The position numbers and the translations under genes are program-made. Shown in pieces: positions 51,333-59,273 of a stretch of 64,000 nucleotides of DNA. Location of the stretch: NCBI GenBank assembly GCA_964525555.1, contig CAZGHN010000010.1, positions 1 to 64,000 on the forward strand, given 5' to 3'. How positions within the stretch are numbered: position 1 is the stretch's first letter; every line of letters starts with the position of its first letter. The stretch comes from JAFGHJ01 sp964525555 (lineage in GTDB: Bacteria; Hydrothermota; UBA3072). Below the pieces are notes generated by a model. The model had not been told where the DNA came from, did no database searches, and saw only the letters and a program-made list of their open reading frames with translations.

Positions 51333-51863
51333 TTATTTATTTATCCATTTTTTTGCTTTATTGATTGCTTTATTATAAAAATCATATTTCATTTCAGGAA
51401 TTTCTTCTAACTCGAAGAATTTTGCGTCTTCGGCATCATCGCCTGCGCATATTTTACCTTTTGTTATTTTAACAAGAAAAATTATGACAACAAGATTTCC
51501 GTAAATTTTCGTATTTTGACTATGTACACCTAACAATTCTACTATTTCTCCTTTTAAAGACGTTTCTTCATACAACTCCCTTAGTGCTGTTTCTTCCGGT
51601 TTTTCTTTGTATTCCATGAAACCGGAGGGCGGTGCCCAGGATCCTTTTGAAGGTTCTAATTTTCTTTTTATAAGGGCGATTTTGTTATCCTTTATCGGGA
51701 TAATCGATACACATGGAAGGGGGTTTTTGTAGTCGATAAACCCGCAAGAATGACAGTTTTTGCGTTTTCTTCCTTCTATAAGATCAAGATTTAGTTTTTT
51801 GCTGCATACTGGACAGTACTTAAATTCCGATTTTGAATTATCAATCGAATTTGCCTTTGTCAT
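51333..51863 (-). CDS. Nudix hydrolase with N-terminal zinc ribbon
   Basis: 176 aa. Zinc ribbon YCPVC...NCHSCGF at about 16-42, then a Nudix domain with the box G-x5-E-x7-REL-x-EE (GFMEYKEKPEETALRELYEE). Similar two-domain Nudix proteins hydrolyse NAD(H), ADP-ribose or related nucleotides; it is shorter than NudC. Starts at ATG 51863 without a Shine-Dalgarno, 6 nt from a -10, so leaderless. Lies behind a 128-nt gap from the exported-protein gene. Confidence 0.88.
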   Translation of the reverse strand: MTKANSIDNSKSEFKYCPVCSKKLNLDLIEGRKRKNCHSCGFIDYKNPLPCVSIIPIKDNKIALIKRKLEPSKGSWAPPSGFMEYKEKPEETALRELYEETSLKGEIVELLGVHSQNTKIYGNLVVIIFLVKITKGKICAGDDAEDAKFFELEEIPEMKYDFYNKAINKAKKWINK

Positions 51864-51869
51864 GAAATC

Positions 51870-51897
51870 AAATTAAGGTTTTAATTAATTAAGTCAA
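51870..51897 (-). promoter_or_regulatory. Vegetative promoter of the Nudix gene, leaderless geometry
   Basis: Minus strand: TTGACT (51897-51892), 16-nt spacer, TAATTT (51875-51870), then 6 nt to ATG 51863. Confidence 0.6.
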
Positions 51898-51991
51898 GAA
51901 GGGAAAAAGCCCAATTGTTCATTGACAAAGAAAAATCAAAAAAATTGATATATAATTGAGAGAACAAAGAAGTTTTTTATATTCTGCTACT

Positions 51992-52900
51992 TTATTTCAT
52001 ATTCCAGGCAAATCCTACATAAAGACCTATTCCGGAATCGTAATAAGGATAGTCAAAAATTCGTGAATATCTTGCTCCCATTACATAACTGAAATCGTAA
52101 TGCCTGAAAAGCATTACACCTGTTGAGGCAATGAAGGTTAGACCATCTCTCCTATAGGAGGGGCCAAATCCGAACCCCGGGCCACCACCTATGAAGAAAG
52201 CATGGTTTGCTCTTGCATCACTAACATAATAGAAAGGAAAATATATTTGGCTGCCTCTCTCTATATGTTGTGTCCTTACTAATATTTCTGTAGCAATGTG
52301 AGGAGTAAGAAAATACATATAACTCACATCCACATCAAAGACCTTCTGAACAGCATTAGTATCATTTTCACCTCTGTAAGAGCTGTCTCCAAGAGCATAG
52401 AAATATCCGGTTCGCAAAGAAAAGAAAGAACTAACACTCTTTCTCCAGTTTTCTATTTTGTATTCCGGCAGCTCATATATCTGTATCCTTTTTGAATAGG
52501 CTTCCGCGAATTTTTCAAGAAGTTTTTCTATATTGTAAAGAGAATTGACAGTTTTTTGAGTCGAATATGTTATTATGCCAGTTTCTGTTGAAATTTCTTT
52601 TATTTCTAGCAAAGTTTTACCTTTAGACATTCTGCTAAGTACTGCGTACAAGACTTTATCTGCTTTGGCTTTTCTTCCTTCTTCCATTGCGCAAAAAGGT
52701 GTAGAGCAAAACCTGTAACTTTCCAGAACAATCGCATTCTTTAGCCGACCTCTAACTTCATTTTTGAAATAATTTGAATATACATTTAAATCAAGTGGTT
52801 CCGTTTCCAAGTCCACACTACCAAAGTTTAAAATGAGAATTTTTTCCTGTGCAAACACACATAAGGAAAAAAATAATAATAAGACTAAAATTTTTTTCAT
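51992..52900 (-). CDS. Exported protein: TolB/CsgG-like N-terminal part plus barrel-like C-terminus
   Basis: 302 aa. Signal peptide MKKILVLLLFFSLCVFAQ. Residues 18-150 (KILILNFGSVDLETE, ADKVLYAVLSRMSKGKTLLEIKEIS, TQKTVNSLYNIEKLLEKFAEAY) have the alternating pattern of proteins that score a regulated sum of gene products such as TolB-N or CsgG-like domains. The last ~140 residues are amphipathic beta strands rich in Tyr and Phe, suggesting outer-membrane insertion. No family named with confidence. Shine-Dalgarno GCAGGAGG and its own promoter. Confidence 0.72.
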   Translation of the reverse strand: MKKILVLLLFFSLCVFAQEKILILNFGSVDLETEPLDLNVYSNYFKNEVRGRLKNAIVLESYRFCSTPFCAMEEGRKAKADKVLYAVLSRMSKGKTLLEIKEISTETGIITYSTQKTVNSLYNIEKLLEKFAEAYSKRIQIYELPEYKIENWRKSVSSFFSLRTGYFYALGDSSYRGENDTNAVQKVFDVDVSYMYFLTPHIATEILVRTQHIERGSQIYFPFYYVSDARANHAFFIGGGPGFGFGPSYRRDGLTFIASTGVMLFRHYDFSYVMGARYSRIFDYPYYDSGIGLYVGFAWNMK

Positions 52901-52920
52901 ATTATACCTCCTGCAGATTT

Positions 52921-52948
52921 AAATTAATAAAGTTTTTGTGTTTGTCAA
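52921..52948 (-). promoter_or_regulatory. Vegetative promoter of the exported-protein gene
   Basis: Minus strand: TTGACA (52948-52943), 16-nt spacer, TAATTT (52926-52921); ATG 52900 follows after 20 nt with AGGAGG. A leadered counterpart to the divergent leaderless promoter next to it. Confidence 0.6.
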
Positions 52949-52957
52949 TCAAGTATA

Positions 52958-52986
52958 TTGACATTCAAGAAGCTTCCTTTTATTAT
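52958..52986 (+). promoter_or_regulatory. Vegetative promoter of the alpha/beta-hydrolase gene, leaderless geometry
   Basis: TTGACA (52958-52963), 17-nt spacer, TATTAT (52981-52986), 5 nt to ATG 52992; no Shine-Dalgarno. Confidence 0.65.
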
Positions 52987-52991
52987 TTATC

Positions 52992-54038
52992 ATGATTTTG
53001 ATTTTGTTTGCGGTACCGGTGATTTTGCTTCATGGGCACCGTTCAGATGCAATTGACTCTTTAGCGACTAAAGTATGGTTACCCTATCAATTAAATCATC
53101 TTGAGCATCCCACGGTTTTCACTGAAATATTAGAGGAAAGGCATGGTGATTATAGAATAGGTAAAGATATTTCAGGAGATTCTATTAGTTTTAATTCGAA
53201 ATCTATTTTACCTTCACAAAAGGGAGAAAATCTGATATTTAATTTTTCTTATTACACAGGCAGGCCTTCTGTAATCGGAGACGGACAGCTTTTGCCGGCT
53301 AATGAAAAATACAGAGAAGAGTATGTTAAAAATCTTGAAAAAGGCAGTTATTCAGAGGAGTTGTCTGTTTTTGTAAAAAAAGTACTCGTTTCTGTTTATG
53401 GAGATGATTGGATGAAGAAAAAAGAGGCAAAAGTTAACTTTGTTGCACATTGTATGGGAGGTATAGTACTTCGATATGCAATAAAATTTTTAAATATTCC
53501 CGGGACAGAAGTAAAATTTAAGGACGTGACCGAAAAGATTTGTTATGTTGCTTCTCCTAACAATGGTTTTCACAATCAACTTTTTGGCGTAGAGGCTCTT
53601 ACCGGCGATTTACAGTGGCAAAAATTTGGTGAGGATTTAGAGATGAATGTCCCTCCTTCCAGGTTGAAAATCTGTAGAGATATTGAGTTTTATTCAAAAA
53701 ATAATGAAACAGGTACTTTTTGTGAGTTAATAGGTACTGATAATCTTGGGGTGGAGAGTATCAATATTTACGGAACTCGAAATCATTTTCGAATCAGGCT
53801 TTTCTTTGGAGTTAGTTTTTCTTTAGGTCCGGATGATGGAGATATATACTTTGAAGATACTTATATCAGAGGAATCGAAAATATTCCGGTGTATGCAAGT
53901 CATTCATACTCTCTCCCGCATAAAGCTAAAAGCTATTTTCTGTTTTCGGTGATTAATACGGGCTCGACGGGTGAATATGCCCTTACCTCAAACAGCGAAG
54001 TAAGGAAAATAATTAAATCTTTTATACTATCAAACTAA
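52992..54038 (+). CDS. Exported alpha/beta hydrolase, lipase-like, with Cys at the nucleophile position
   Basis: 348 aa. A short hydrophobic N-terminus (MILILFAVPVILLHGHRSD) merges into the oxyanion-hole motif LLHGH. The nucleophile elbow reads FVAHCMGGIVLRYA, with Cys154 where lipases have Ser (GHSMGG). YVASPNNGFHNQ corresponds to the region after the elbow in triacylglycerol lipases. The catalytic His is probably in YASHSYSLPHK, near the C-terminus. Possibly a thioester- or lactone-type hydrolase, or an inactive homologue. Whether the N-terminus is a signal peptide is unclear. Confidence 0.75.
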   Translation: MILILFAVPVILLHGHRSDAIDSLATKVWLPYQLNHLEHPTVFTEILEERHGDYRIGKDISGDSISFNSKSILPSQKGENLIFNFSYYTGRPSVIGDGQLLPANEKYREEYVKNLEKGSYSEELSVFVKKVLVSVYGDDWMKKKEAKVNFVAHCMGGIVLRYAIKFLNIPGTEVKFKDVTEKICYVASPNNGFHNQLFGVEALTGDLQWQKFGEDLEMNVPPSRLKICRDIEFYSKNNETGTFCELIGTDNLGVESINIYGTRNHFRIRLFFGVSFSLGPDDGDIYFEDTYIRGIENIPVYASHSYSLPHKAKSYFLFSVINTGSTGEYALTSNSEVRKIIKSFILSN

Positions 54039-54043
54039 AAGCC

Positions 54044-55366
54044 TTAAAATTTAGTGCTTGAAATTTTCTTTTTTCTTCTATATTCCCAGACAAAGAGAGA
54101 AATGAAATAAAATAAATACAAGATGAGAATCTTTGAATTGTTTTTCGGTATTTTCAAAACTGTAAAAGGTATTTTTTCTACTATTATCATAAATTTATTC
54201 ATTGTAAATCCTATTAGGTAGACAAAGTTGCCTGTAATGTTACCCATAAAAGGAAACATTAAAAACAAAAGACAGCTGGAAATTAGAATTCCCGTCAGCG
54301 GTATAAGTATGAGATTTACAATTAATCCCATTAAAGGTATGTAGCCGAAGTAGTAAGTAGATAAAGGCAATGTGCCAAGTTGTGCGCTTAGGGTTATCAA
54401 AAAGGGTATTATAATCCATTTCTTGAACCAATTGTTTGTAATTTTTTCCAAGGGTTTTTTAATAAAATTCAACATTATAAGGATAGAAAAAACTGCTATA
54501 AAGGATAGCTGGAAACTTATTCCAAATATACTCCTTGGCATAATTAGAACGATTAAAATGCCGGCGGATGAAAGGATGTTAAATGGATCAATGTTCTTTT
54601 CTCTGAATTCACCAATTACAAAAAACAGTAACATTATTGAAGCACGCAGGGTAGGCAAACGAAATCCTGTAAAAACAGCATACATTAAAACGAAAATTTC
54701 GGAAAGCAAAAAGGCTGGATTTCTTTTTAATTGTATCGCTTTAAGAAAAAGAAAAACTAAAGCGAAAACTATGCCCGTATGTAATCCGCTAACTGCAAGG
54801 AGATGGGCAGCCCCACACGCTTGAAATCTTCTGTACATATAAGGAGGAAGAGAATTTCTCATGCCAAGCGTAATCGCAGAGCACATTTCTCCGATATCCC
54901 CAGGGAAATTTTTCTTTAATTTTCTATCAAGAGAGTTTCGAAGAGAAAACAGCTTGTTTAAAAAAGTTGCTGAGGATTTGTTTGATTTTGTATCTACCAA
55001 TTTAAAAAACCCGATATCTTTTACGAAAATTCCGCTGCCTTTAACAAGATCACCGGCATTCGCCGGGAGGCTTGAATATAACTCTCCCCAAAAAGGGTCT
55101 ATGATTCTGTTATCTAAGTAGATTCCTCGAAAGAATATACGTTTTCCTATTACTGGAGTACGAGATTTTTGATAGATACCTGCAGTGAGGAATAGAACAA
55201 GAATCAGTAAGATATCTGTTTTTCTTACAAAATATCCGAAAGCGGCGAGTGAAAAACCCGTTAAAAGTATTCTAATGTCAATAAATGCACCAGAATAAAG
55301 ACCGGCTAATAAGATAATAAACGTAGTAAAAGCCGGTCTTTTTTTTAAAGTTTTATTTATATCCAT
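54044..55366 (-). CDS. comEC: ComEC/Rec2-type competence membrane protein, lacking the C-terminal MBL domain
   Basis: 440 aa. N-terminal TM pair with small soluble insert (about 5-130, FRGIYLDNRIIDPFWGE), then the Competence domain: AAHLLAVSGLHTGIVFALVF, GFRLPTLRASIMLLFF and GISFQLSFIAVFSILI. About ten TM helices. ComEC forms the inner-membrane channel for DNA uptake. Many ComEC proteins carry a third, metallo-beta-lactamase domain of ~250 residues; here the gene ends after the channel. Convergent with the hydrolase gene (5-nt gap); 42 nt downstream of the dnaJ-like gene. Confidence 0.87.
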   Translation of the reverse strand: MDINKTLKKRPAFTTFIILLAGLYSGAFIDIRILLTGFSLAAFGYFVRKTDILLILVLFLTAGIYQKSRTPVIGKRIFFRGIYLDNRIIDPFWGELYSSLPANAGDLVKGSGIFVKDIGFFKLVDTKSNKSSATFLNKLFSLRNSLDRKLKKNFPGDIGEMCSAITLGMRNSLPPYMYRRFQACGAAHLLAVSGLHTGIVFALVFLFLKAIQLKRNPAFLLSEIFVLMYAVFTGFRLPTLRASIMLLFFVIGEFREKNIDPFNILSSAGILIVLIMPRSIFGISFQLSFIAVFSILIMLNFIKKPLEKITNNWFKKWIIIPFLITLSAQLGTLPLSTYYFGYIPLMGLIVNLILIPLTGILISSCLLFLMFPFMGNITGNFVYLIGFTMNKFMIIVEKIPFTVLKIPKNNSKILILYLFYFISLFVWEYRRKKKISSTKF

Positions 55367-55408
55367 TTTGTGCTAAGATATTTATTTGTTGAAAAAGGGG
55401 GAAAGTTG

Positions 55409-56032
55409 TTATTTTTTAAAGAATTTTCTTATGCCTGTATGATTTTTTAGTTCCTCCATAAATTTTCTTGCAGTCATATTATTTCTATCAAGTTTCAGGA
55501 CTTTTTTTGTGTATGAAAGTGCATTATTGTATTTTCCCAGTTTTGCATAACATTTGGCAAGATTAAAATTATGCTCTGCTGTATCTTCGTTTACTACTGC
55601 TTCTAAGCATAAGTCCAGTCCTTTATTGTCTCTTCCGGAGAGAATTAGAGATAACCCATAATAACTTTTAAAAGTTTCGTTGTTTTGTTCAAGGAGAAAA
55701 GCTTTTCTGAAATACTTAGTTGCCCGCATCGGATCTGCTAAAAGGTATCTCATTCCTTGTTCAAATAATTTTTTTCTGCTATTTCTTCTGTCTTTTTCCT
55801 GATCTTCTTCAAAAATACCGAGAGCACATTCTCTGATATATTTACTTCTTGAATCCTGGTCTCTTAAGGTAAGGTATGCTTTTGTGATTTTTAAAAAATA
55901 CGGAAGGAGCTGCACGGCTTTTTCTTCCTCTAAATGGTCGGGATGGTATTTGGCAGCAAGTTTGTAATAGGCTTTTTTTATTTCCTGGTCGGTCGCATCT
56001 TTTGTAACTCCTAATATTTCGAAATACTCCAT
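55409..56032 (-). CDS. J-domain protein with TPR-like repeats
   Basis: 207 aa. J domain at 1-65 with YFEILGVTKDATDQEIKKAY and the HPD motif (KYHPDHLEEE), so it can stimulate a DnaK-type ATPase. Residues 85-195 hold about three TPR-like helical pairs (AFLLEQNNETFKSYYGLSLIL, HNFNLAKCYAKLGKYNNALSY). No Gly/Phe linker or zinc domain, so not DnaJ itself but a specialised co-chaperone. The start lacks a Shine-Dalgarno and lies 6 nt after a -10. Confidence 0.88.
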   Translation of the reverse strand: MEYFEILGVTKDATDQEIKKAYYKLAAKYHPDHLEEEKAVQLLPYFLKITKAYLTLRDQDSRSKYIRECALGIFEEDQEKDRRNSRKKLFEQGMRYLLADPMRATKYFRKAFLLEQNNETFKSYYGLSLILSGRDNKGLDLCLEAVVNEDTAEHNFNLAKCYAKLGKYNNALSYTKKVLKLDRNNMTARKFMEELKNHTGIRKFFKK

Positions 56033-56038
56033 ACTTTA

Positions 56039-56066
56039 ATTTTAAAGATGTCGTAAAAAAAGTCAA
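56039..56066 (-). promoter_or_regulatory. Vegetative promoter of the J-domain gene, leaderless geometry
   Basis: Minus strand: TTGACT (56066-56061), 16-nt spacer, TAAAAT (56044-56039), exactly 6 nt to ATG 56032. Confidence 0.75.
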
Positions 56067-56173
56067 GGGTTTTTAGCGTATAGCTTTTATACCTTTACAA
56101 TTCAATTAATCTTTTTAGAAAATTAAACGTTAAAAAATTAAAAAGCAAAATGACATATGACAAGAAGTCAAGT

Positions 56174-56227
56174 TTTTGGCTGTTAACTTTTAGCTTTTTT
56201 AAAAAAGCTAAAAGTTAACAGCCAAAA
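56174..56227. repeat. Perfect 54-bp palindrome
   Basis: 27-bp arms with no loop, centred between 56200 and 56201 (TTTTTT/AAAAAA at the axis; arms carry GGCTGTTAACTTTTAGC). It lies in the 300-bp gap between the divergent J-domain and pyr-leader promoters. The arm is made of the same 'gctaaaag' words as the interspersed repeats, so it may be two head-to-head copies. Confidence 0.85.
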
Positions 56228-56285
56228 GCGAAGAGCTAGTTTATTGTTTTTAAAGTTTTCAATAGCTTTGCAGTCAATTTAAACC

Positions 56286-56313
56286 TTGACTATTCAACCG
56301 TTTTTAGTAAATT
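56286..56313 (+). promoter_or_regulatory. Vegetative promoter of the pyr leader
   Basis: TTGACT (56286-56291), 16-nt spacer, TAAATT (56308-56313). AAGGAGG (56321-56327) and ATG 56332 follow. It could drive the small ORF alone or the whole pyrR-pyrB-pyrC run, since no terminator is visible before pyrR. Confidence 0.55.
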
Positions 56314-56331
56314 ACTAAAAAAGGAGGCTTG

Positions 56332-56439
56332 ATGAAGGGGAAAATAGCAATGATTTCCTTCTATGTGCCTAATGCTGTATCTTCGGCAAGCTATTTTAGA
56401 AATAATAAAGCAGAGTTTAAAGGAAAAGCGGCTTCTTGA
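56332..56439 (+). CDS. 35-aa small ORF in the pyr leader
   Basis: ATG 56332 follows a perfect AAGGAGG at 4-nt spacing, itself just behind a promoter. Product: MKGKIAMISFYVPN, then AVSSASYFRNNKAEFKGKAAS. No signal peptide and no family that I recognise. It ends 79 nt before pyrR. It may be a leader peptide for pyrimidine control or a free-standing small protein. The Shine-Dalgarno and promoter are the evidence; the sequence alone is not. Confidence 0.5.
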   Translation: MKGKIAMISFYVPNAVSSASYFRNNKAEFKGKAAS

Positions 56440-56518
56440 TATCTTTGTATATGTTTAGTTCTGAAAATCTTAAAATTATAACTCTTAATTGTATTTTTCT
56501 CTTCTTTTTTCCCGACAA

Positions 56519-57082
56519 ATGAATGTAAAATTTAAAGAAAAAAAGATTTTAATGGATAAAAAAGAGATGGCAAGCACCATCGAAAGACTATCCTCTGAAA
56601 TACTGAAGGACAATCCTGACATTAAATCTTTATGTATTATTGGAATTAGAAAAAGAGGAGATATATTAGCTGAAAGAATCGCTAATAATTTAAAAAGAAT
56701 GACTTCGTGGGAGATAAAAGTTGGAGTGCTTGATATTACATTGTATAGGGATGATTTAACGATATATGGGCCGAAGCCTATTATTGGTTCTACTAATTTC
56801 CCTTGTTCGATTGAAGGTAAAGAAGTTCTGTTGGTTGATGACGTTATTTACACTGGACGAACTATAAGATCTGCACTTGACGAAATAATAGATTATGGAA
56901 GACCTATCAGTGTGAAGTTGGCTGTTATGGTCAATAGGGGAGGAAGAGAACTACCTATTTCTCCGGACTACATAGGAATTTCAGTTAAGCTTAGGAAAAA
57001 AGAAGAGGTTCAAGTTTTACTTAAGGAAACAGATAAAGAAGATTCGATCAAGATAATAGAGGTTAATAATGAGTCTGGATAG
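56519..57082 (+). CDS. pyrR: PyrR: pyrimidine regulator / uracil phosphoribosyltransferase
   Basis: 187 aa, PRTase fold. FKEKKILMDKKEMASTIERL is the standard opening, GIRKRGDILAERIA a conserved loop, and VLLVDDVIYTGRTIRSAL the PRPP-binding loop. In Gram-positives PyrR senses UMP and UTP and attenuates the pyr operon; here it heads pyrB-pyrC. The start is ATG 56519. It lacks a Shine-Dalgarno and follows a pyrimidine-only run (about 56492-56513), which is unusual. The alternative start is ATG 56552. Confidence 0.9.
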   Translation: MNVKFKEKKILMDKKEMASTIERLSSEILKDNPDIKSLCIIGIRKRGDILAERIANNLKRMTSWEIKVGVLDITLYRDDLTIYGPKPIIGSTNFPCSIEGKEVLLVDDVIYTGRTIRSALDEIIDYGRPISVKLAVMVNRGGRELPISPDYIGISVKLRKKEEVQVLLKETDKEDSIKIIEVNNESG

Positions 57083-58010
57083 GAAGGACTTACTGGGTAT
57101 TACGGATCTAACAAAAGGTGAAATTAACGGGATTTTGACAACTGCTGAATATATGGAAGAAATTCTTAAAAGGCCAATAAAGAAAGCTCCAACACTCAGA
57201 GGTATAACAGTAGCAAATCTTTTCTTTGAACCAAGCACAAGGACATTAAATTCTTTTGTCCTTGCAGAAAAGAGACTTTCCGCGGATTCCATTAATTTTT
57301 CGGCTGCTTCTTCATCGGTTTTAAAAGGTGAAACTCTGCTTGATACTGCAAAAAACATACAAGCAATGGAAGTTGATATATTGGTAGTGCGTCATTCTGC
57401 ACCGGGAACCCCACATTTTTTAGCAAGTAGACTCGAAGCATCTATAATAAATGCAGGAGATGGTTGTCATGAACACCCTACACAGGCATTATTGGACATT
57501 ATGACTATAAGGAAGAAATTTTCTACCCTTAAAAATTTGAAAGTTGCTATTATTGGCGATGTAAAACATTCAAGAGTGTCTCGCTCTTTGATCTCGGGGT
57601 TAAATAAAATGGGAGCTAATATAACAGTATGTGCGCCGCCTACTCTTCTTCCTCTTTGGTTGGAACCGTTTAATGTAGAATTTGAGTATAATTTAGAGAA
57701 AGCTCTTCCTGGAAAGGATATTCTCTATGTGCTAAGGATACAAAAGGAAAGACAGGAAGAGAGTTACTTGCCTTCTCTAAGGGAATATGTAAGAGACTAT
57801 TCGATTACATATGAAAAACTTCAAAAATTTGCATCGAAGAAGGTAGTCATAATGCATCCTGGTCCGATTAATAGAGGAGTAGAAATTGAATCGGGTATCG
57901 CTGATTCTGAGTATTCGCTTATATTAGATCAAGTGACTTCGGGGGTTGCCGTAAGAATGAGTATTCTTTATCTCTTATCAAAAAGGAAGATAGATGGGCT
58001 TAAAGATTAA
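57069..58010 (+). CDS. pyrB: Aspartate carbamoyltransferase catalytic chain
   Basis: Condenses carbamoyl phosphate and aspartate, the first committed pyrimidine step. 313 aa: FFEPSTRTLNSF (carbamoyl-phosphate site), DILVVRHSAPGTPHF, GDGCHEHPTQALLDI, IGDVKHSRVSRSLI, VMHPGPINRGVEI. STRTLNSF departs from the usual STRTRxSF. No pyrI follows. It starts 14 nt inside pyrR and overlaps pyrC. Confidence 0.95.
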   Translation: MSLDRKDLLGITDLTKGEINGILTTAEYMEEILKRPIKKAPTLRGITVANLFFEPSTRTLNSFVLAEKRLSADSINFSAASSSVLKGETLLDTAKNIQAMEVDILVVRHSAPGTPHFLASRLEASIINAGDGCHEHPTQALLDIMTIRKKFSTLKNLKVAIIGDVKHSRVSRSLISGLNKMGANITVCAPPTLLPLWLEPFNVEFEYNLEKALPGKDILYVLRIQKERQEESYLPSLREYVRDYSITYEKLQKFASKKVVIMHPGPINRGVEIESGIADSEYSLILDQVTSGVAVRMSILYLLSKRKIDGLKD

Positions 58011-59268
58011 AAACGTTCATCTTTTTGACCCTTTAAATGGGATTGATGAAATTGGGACCCTTTTTATAGAGAAGGGTAAAGTGGTAAAAAAGATAAAAGC
58101 TTCCAATGTGAAAGAAATGGATGGAAAAGGATTGTGTGTTTTTCCTGGTTTTATCGATGTTCACTCTCACTTTCGAGAGCCCGGTTATGAAGATGCAGAA
58201 ACTATAGAAACCGGGTCAAGGGCTGCAGTTAAGGGGGGATATTCAACTGTTTGCGTAATGCCAAATACCGAACCTCCGATTGATAACGAAGGAGTCGCAG
58301 GTTTCATAATTGAGAAAAGTGAAGATGTAGGTCTATGCAGAGTTTTTCCAATAGGTACCGTTACTAGGAAAAGAGAAGGCAAAGAGCTTTCTGAAATGGC
58401 GTCTCTTTATAAAGCTGGTTGTATTGCCTTTAGTGATGATGGAATTTGTGTTGAAAATGGTTCTCTGATGCGTAATGCTTTGGAATATTCCAAGCTAATA
58501 GACGTACCTATAATTGACCATCCTGAGGATTTCAATCTTTCTCTTAAAGGACAAATGCACGAGGGTGCTGTTTCAACCGAATTGGGTTTTAGAGGAATAC
58601 CGGATGTATCTGAATCTGCTGTTGTTGCAAGGGATATTCTTCTGGCTAAATTTACCCGGGCAAGACTGCATCTGGCGCATATATCAACCGCCGATTCTGT
58701 TAAGCTAATAAGGGATTGGAAGAATGATAAGATAACAGCGGAAGTTACACCACATCATTTGCTTTTAACGGATGAAGAGATCAGAGGATTTGACTCTAAC
58801 AAGAAAATGAAACCTCCCTTAAGAACGAAATTTGATGTTGGAGTTCTTCGGAAAGCAATTAAAAATAGATTAATAAAAATTATAGCAAGTGATCATGCTC
58901 CACATCCCGATTATAAAAAAGAACTTGAGTTTTCGGAAGCCTCTTTTGGTGTAACAGGATTGGAAACTTGTTTTTCAGCTTTGTATACAGAATTGGTCGA
59001 AAAAGGAATACTTGATTTAGGTGTATTAATTGAATCTATGACGGTTGAACCTTCCAGAACTTTTAATTTACCATTAGGAGAAATAAAAGAGGGGGCAATG
59101 GCCGATTTTGTTATTATCGACTTAAAGGGTAAGTGGACAGTTAATTCAGAAGATTTAGCTTCCAAATCGAAAAACTCTGCTTTTTTGGGGCGAAGATTAT
59201 ATGGAGTTGTTAAATATTGCATAGTGAACGGAAAAATAGTTTATAATGATGGAGAATTTAGCAATTAA
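57994..59268 (+). CDS. pyrC: Dihydroorotase, type I
   Basis: 424 aa amidohydrolase. Metal site HSHFREPGYEDAE (HxH), substrate loop MPNTEPPIDN, His ligands in IIDHPED and HLAHIST, and catalytic Asp in ASDHAPH; C-terminal GAMADFVIIDL closes the composite beta domain. Makes dihydroorotate from carbamoyl-aspartate. Overlaps pyrB by 17 nt. pyrD, pyrE, pyrF and carAB are not here. Confidence 0.95.
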   Translation: MGLKIKNVHLFDPLNGIDEIGTLFIEKGKVVKKIKASNVKEMDGKGLCVFPGFIDVHSHFREPGYEDAETIETGSRAAVKGGYSTVCVMPNTEPPIDNEGVAGFIIEKSEDVGLCRVFPIGTVTRKREGKELSEMASLYKAGCIAFSDDGICVENGSLMRNALEYSKLIDVPIIDHPEDFNLSLKGQMHEGAVSTELGFRGIPDVSESAVVARDILLAKFTRARLHLAHISTADSVKLIRDWKNDKITAEVTPHHLLLTDEEIRGFDSNKKMKPPLRTKFDVGVLRKAIKNRLIKIIASDHAPHPDYKKELEFSEASFGVTGLETCFSALYTELVEKGILDLGVLIESMTVEPSRTFNLPLGEIKEGAMADFVIIDLKGKWTVNSEDLASKSKNSAFLGRRLYGVVKYCIVNGKIVYNDGEFSN

Positions 59269-59273
59269 TTAAA

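Noticed and set aside
56174..56227. Palindrome as a bidirectional terminator
   Set aside because: It lies between divergent starts, not after genes, so it would terminate nothing unless transcripts run in from outside.
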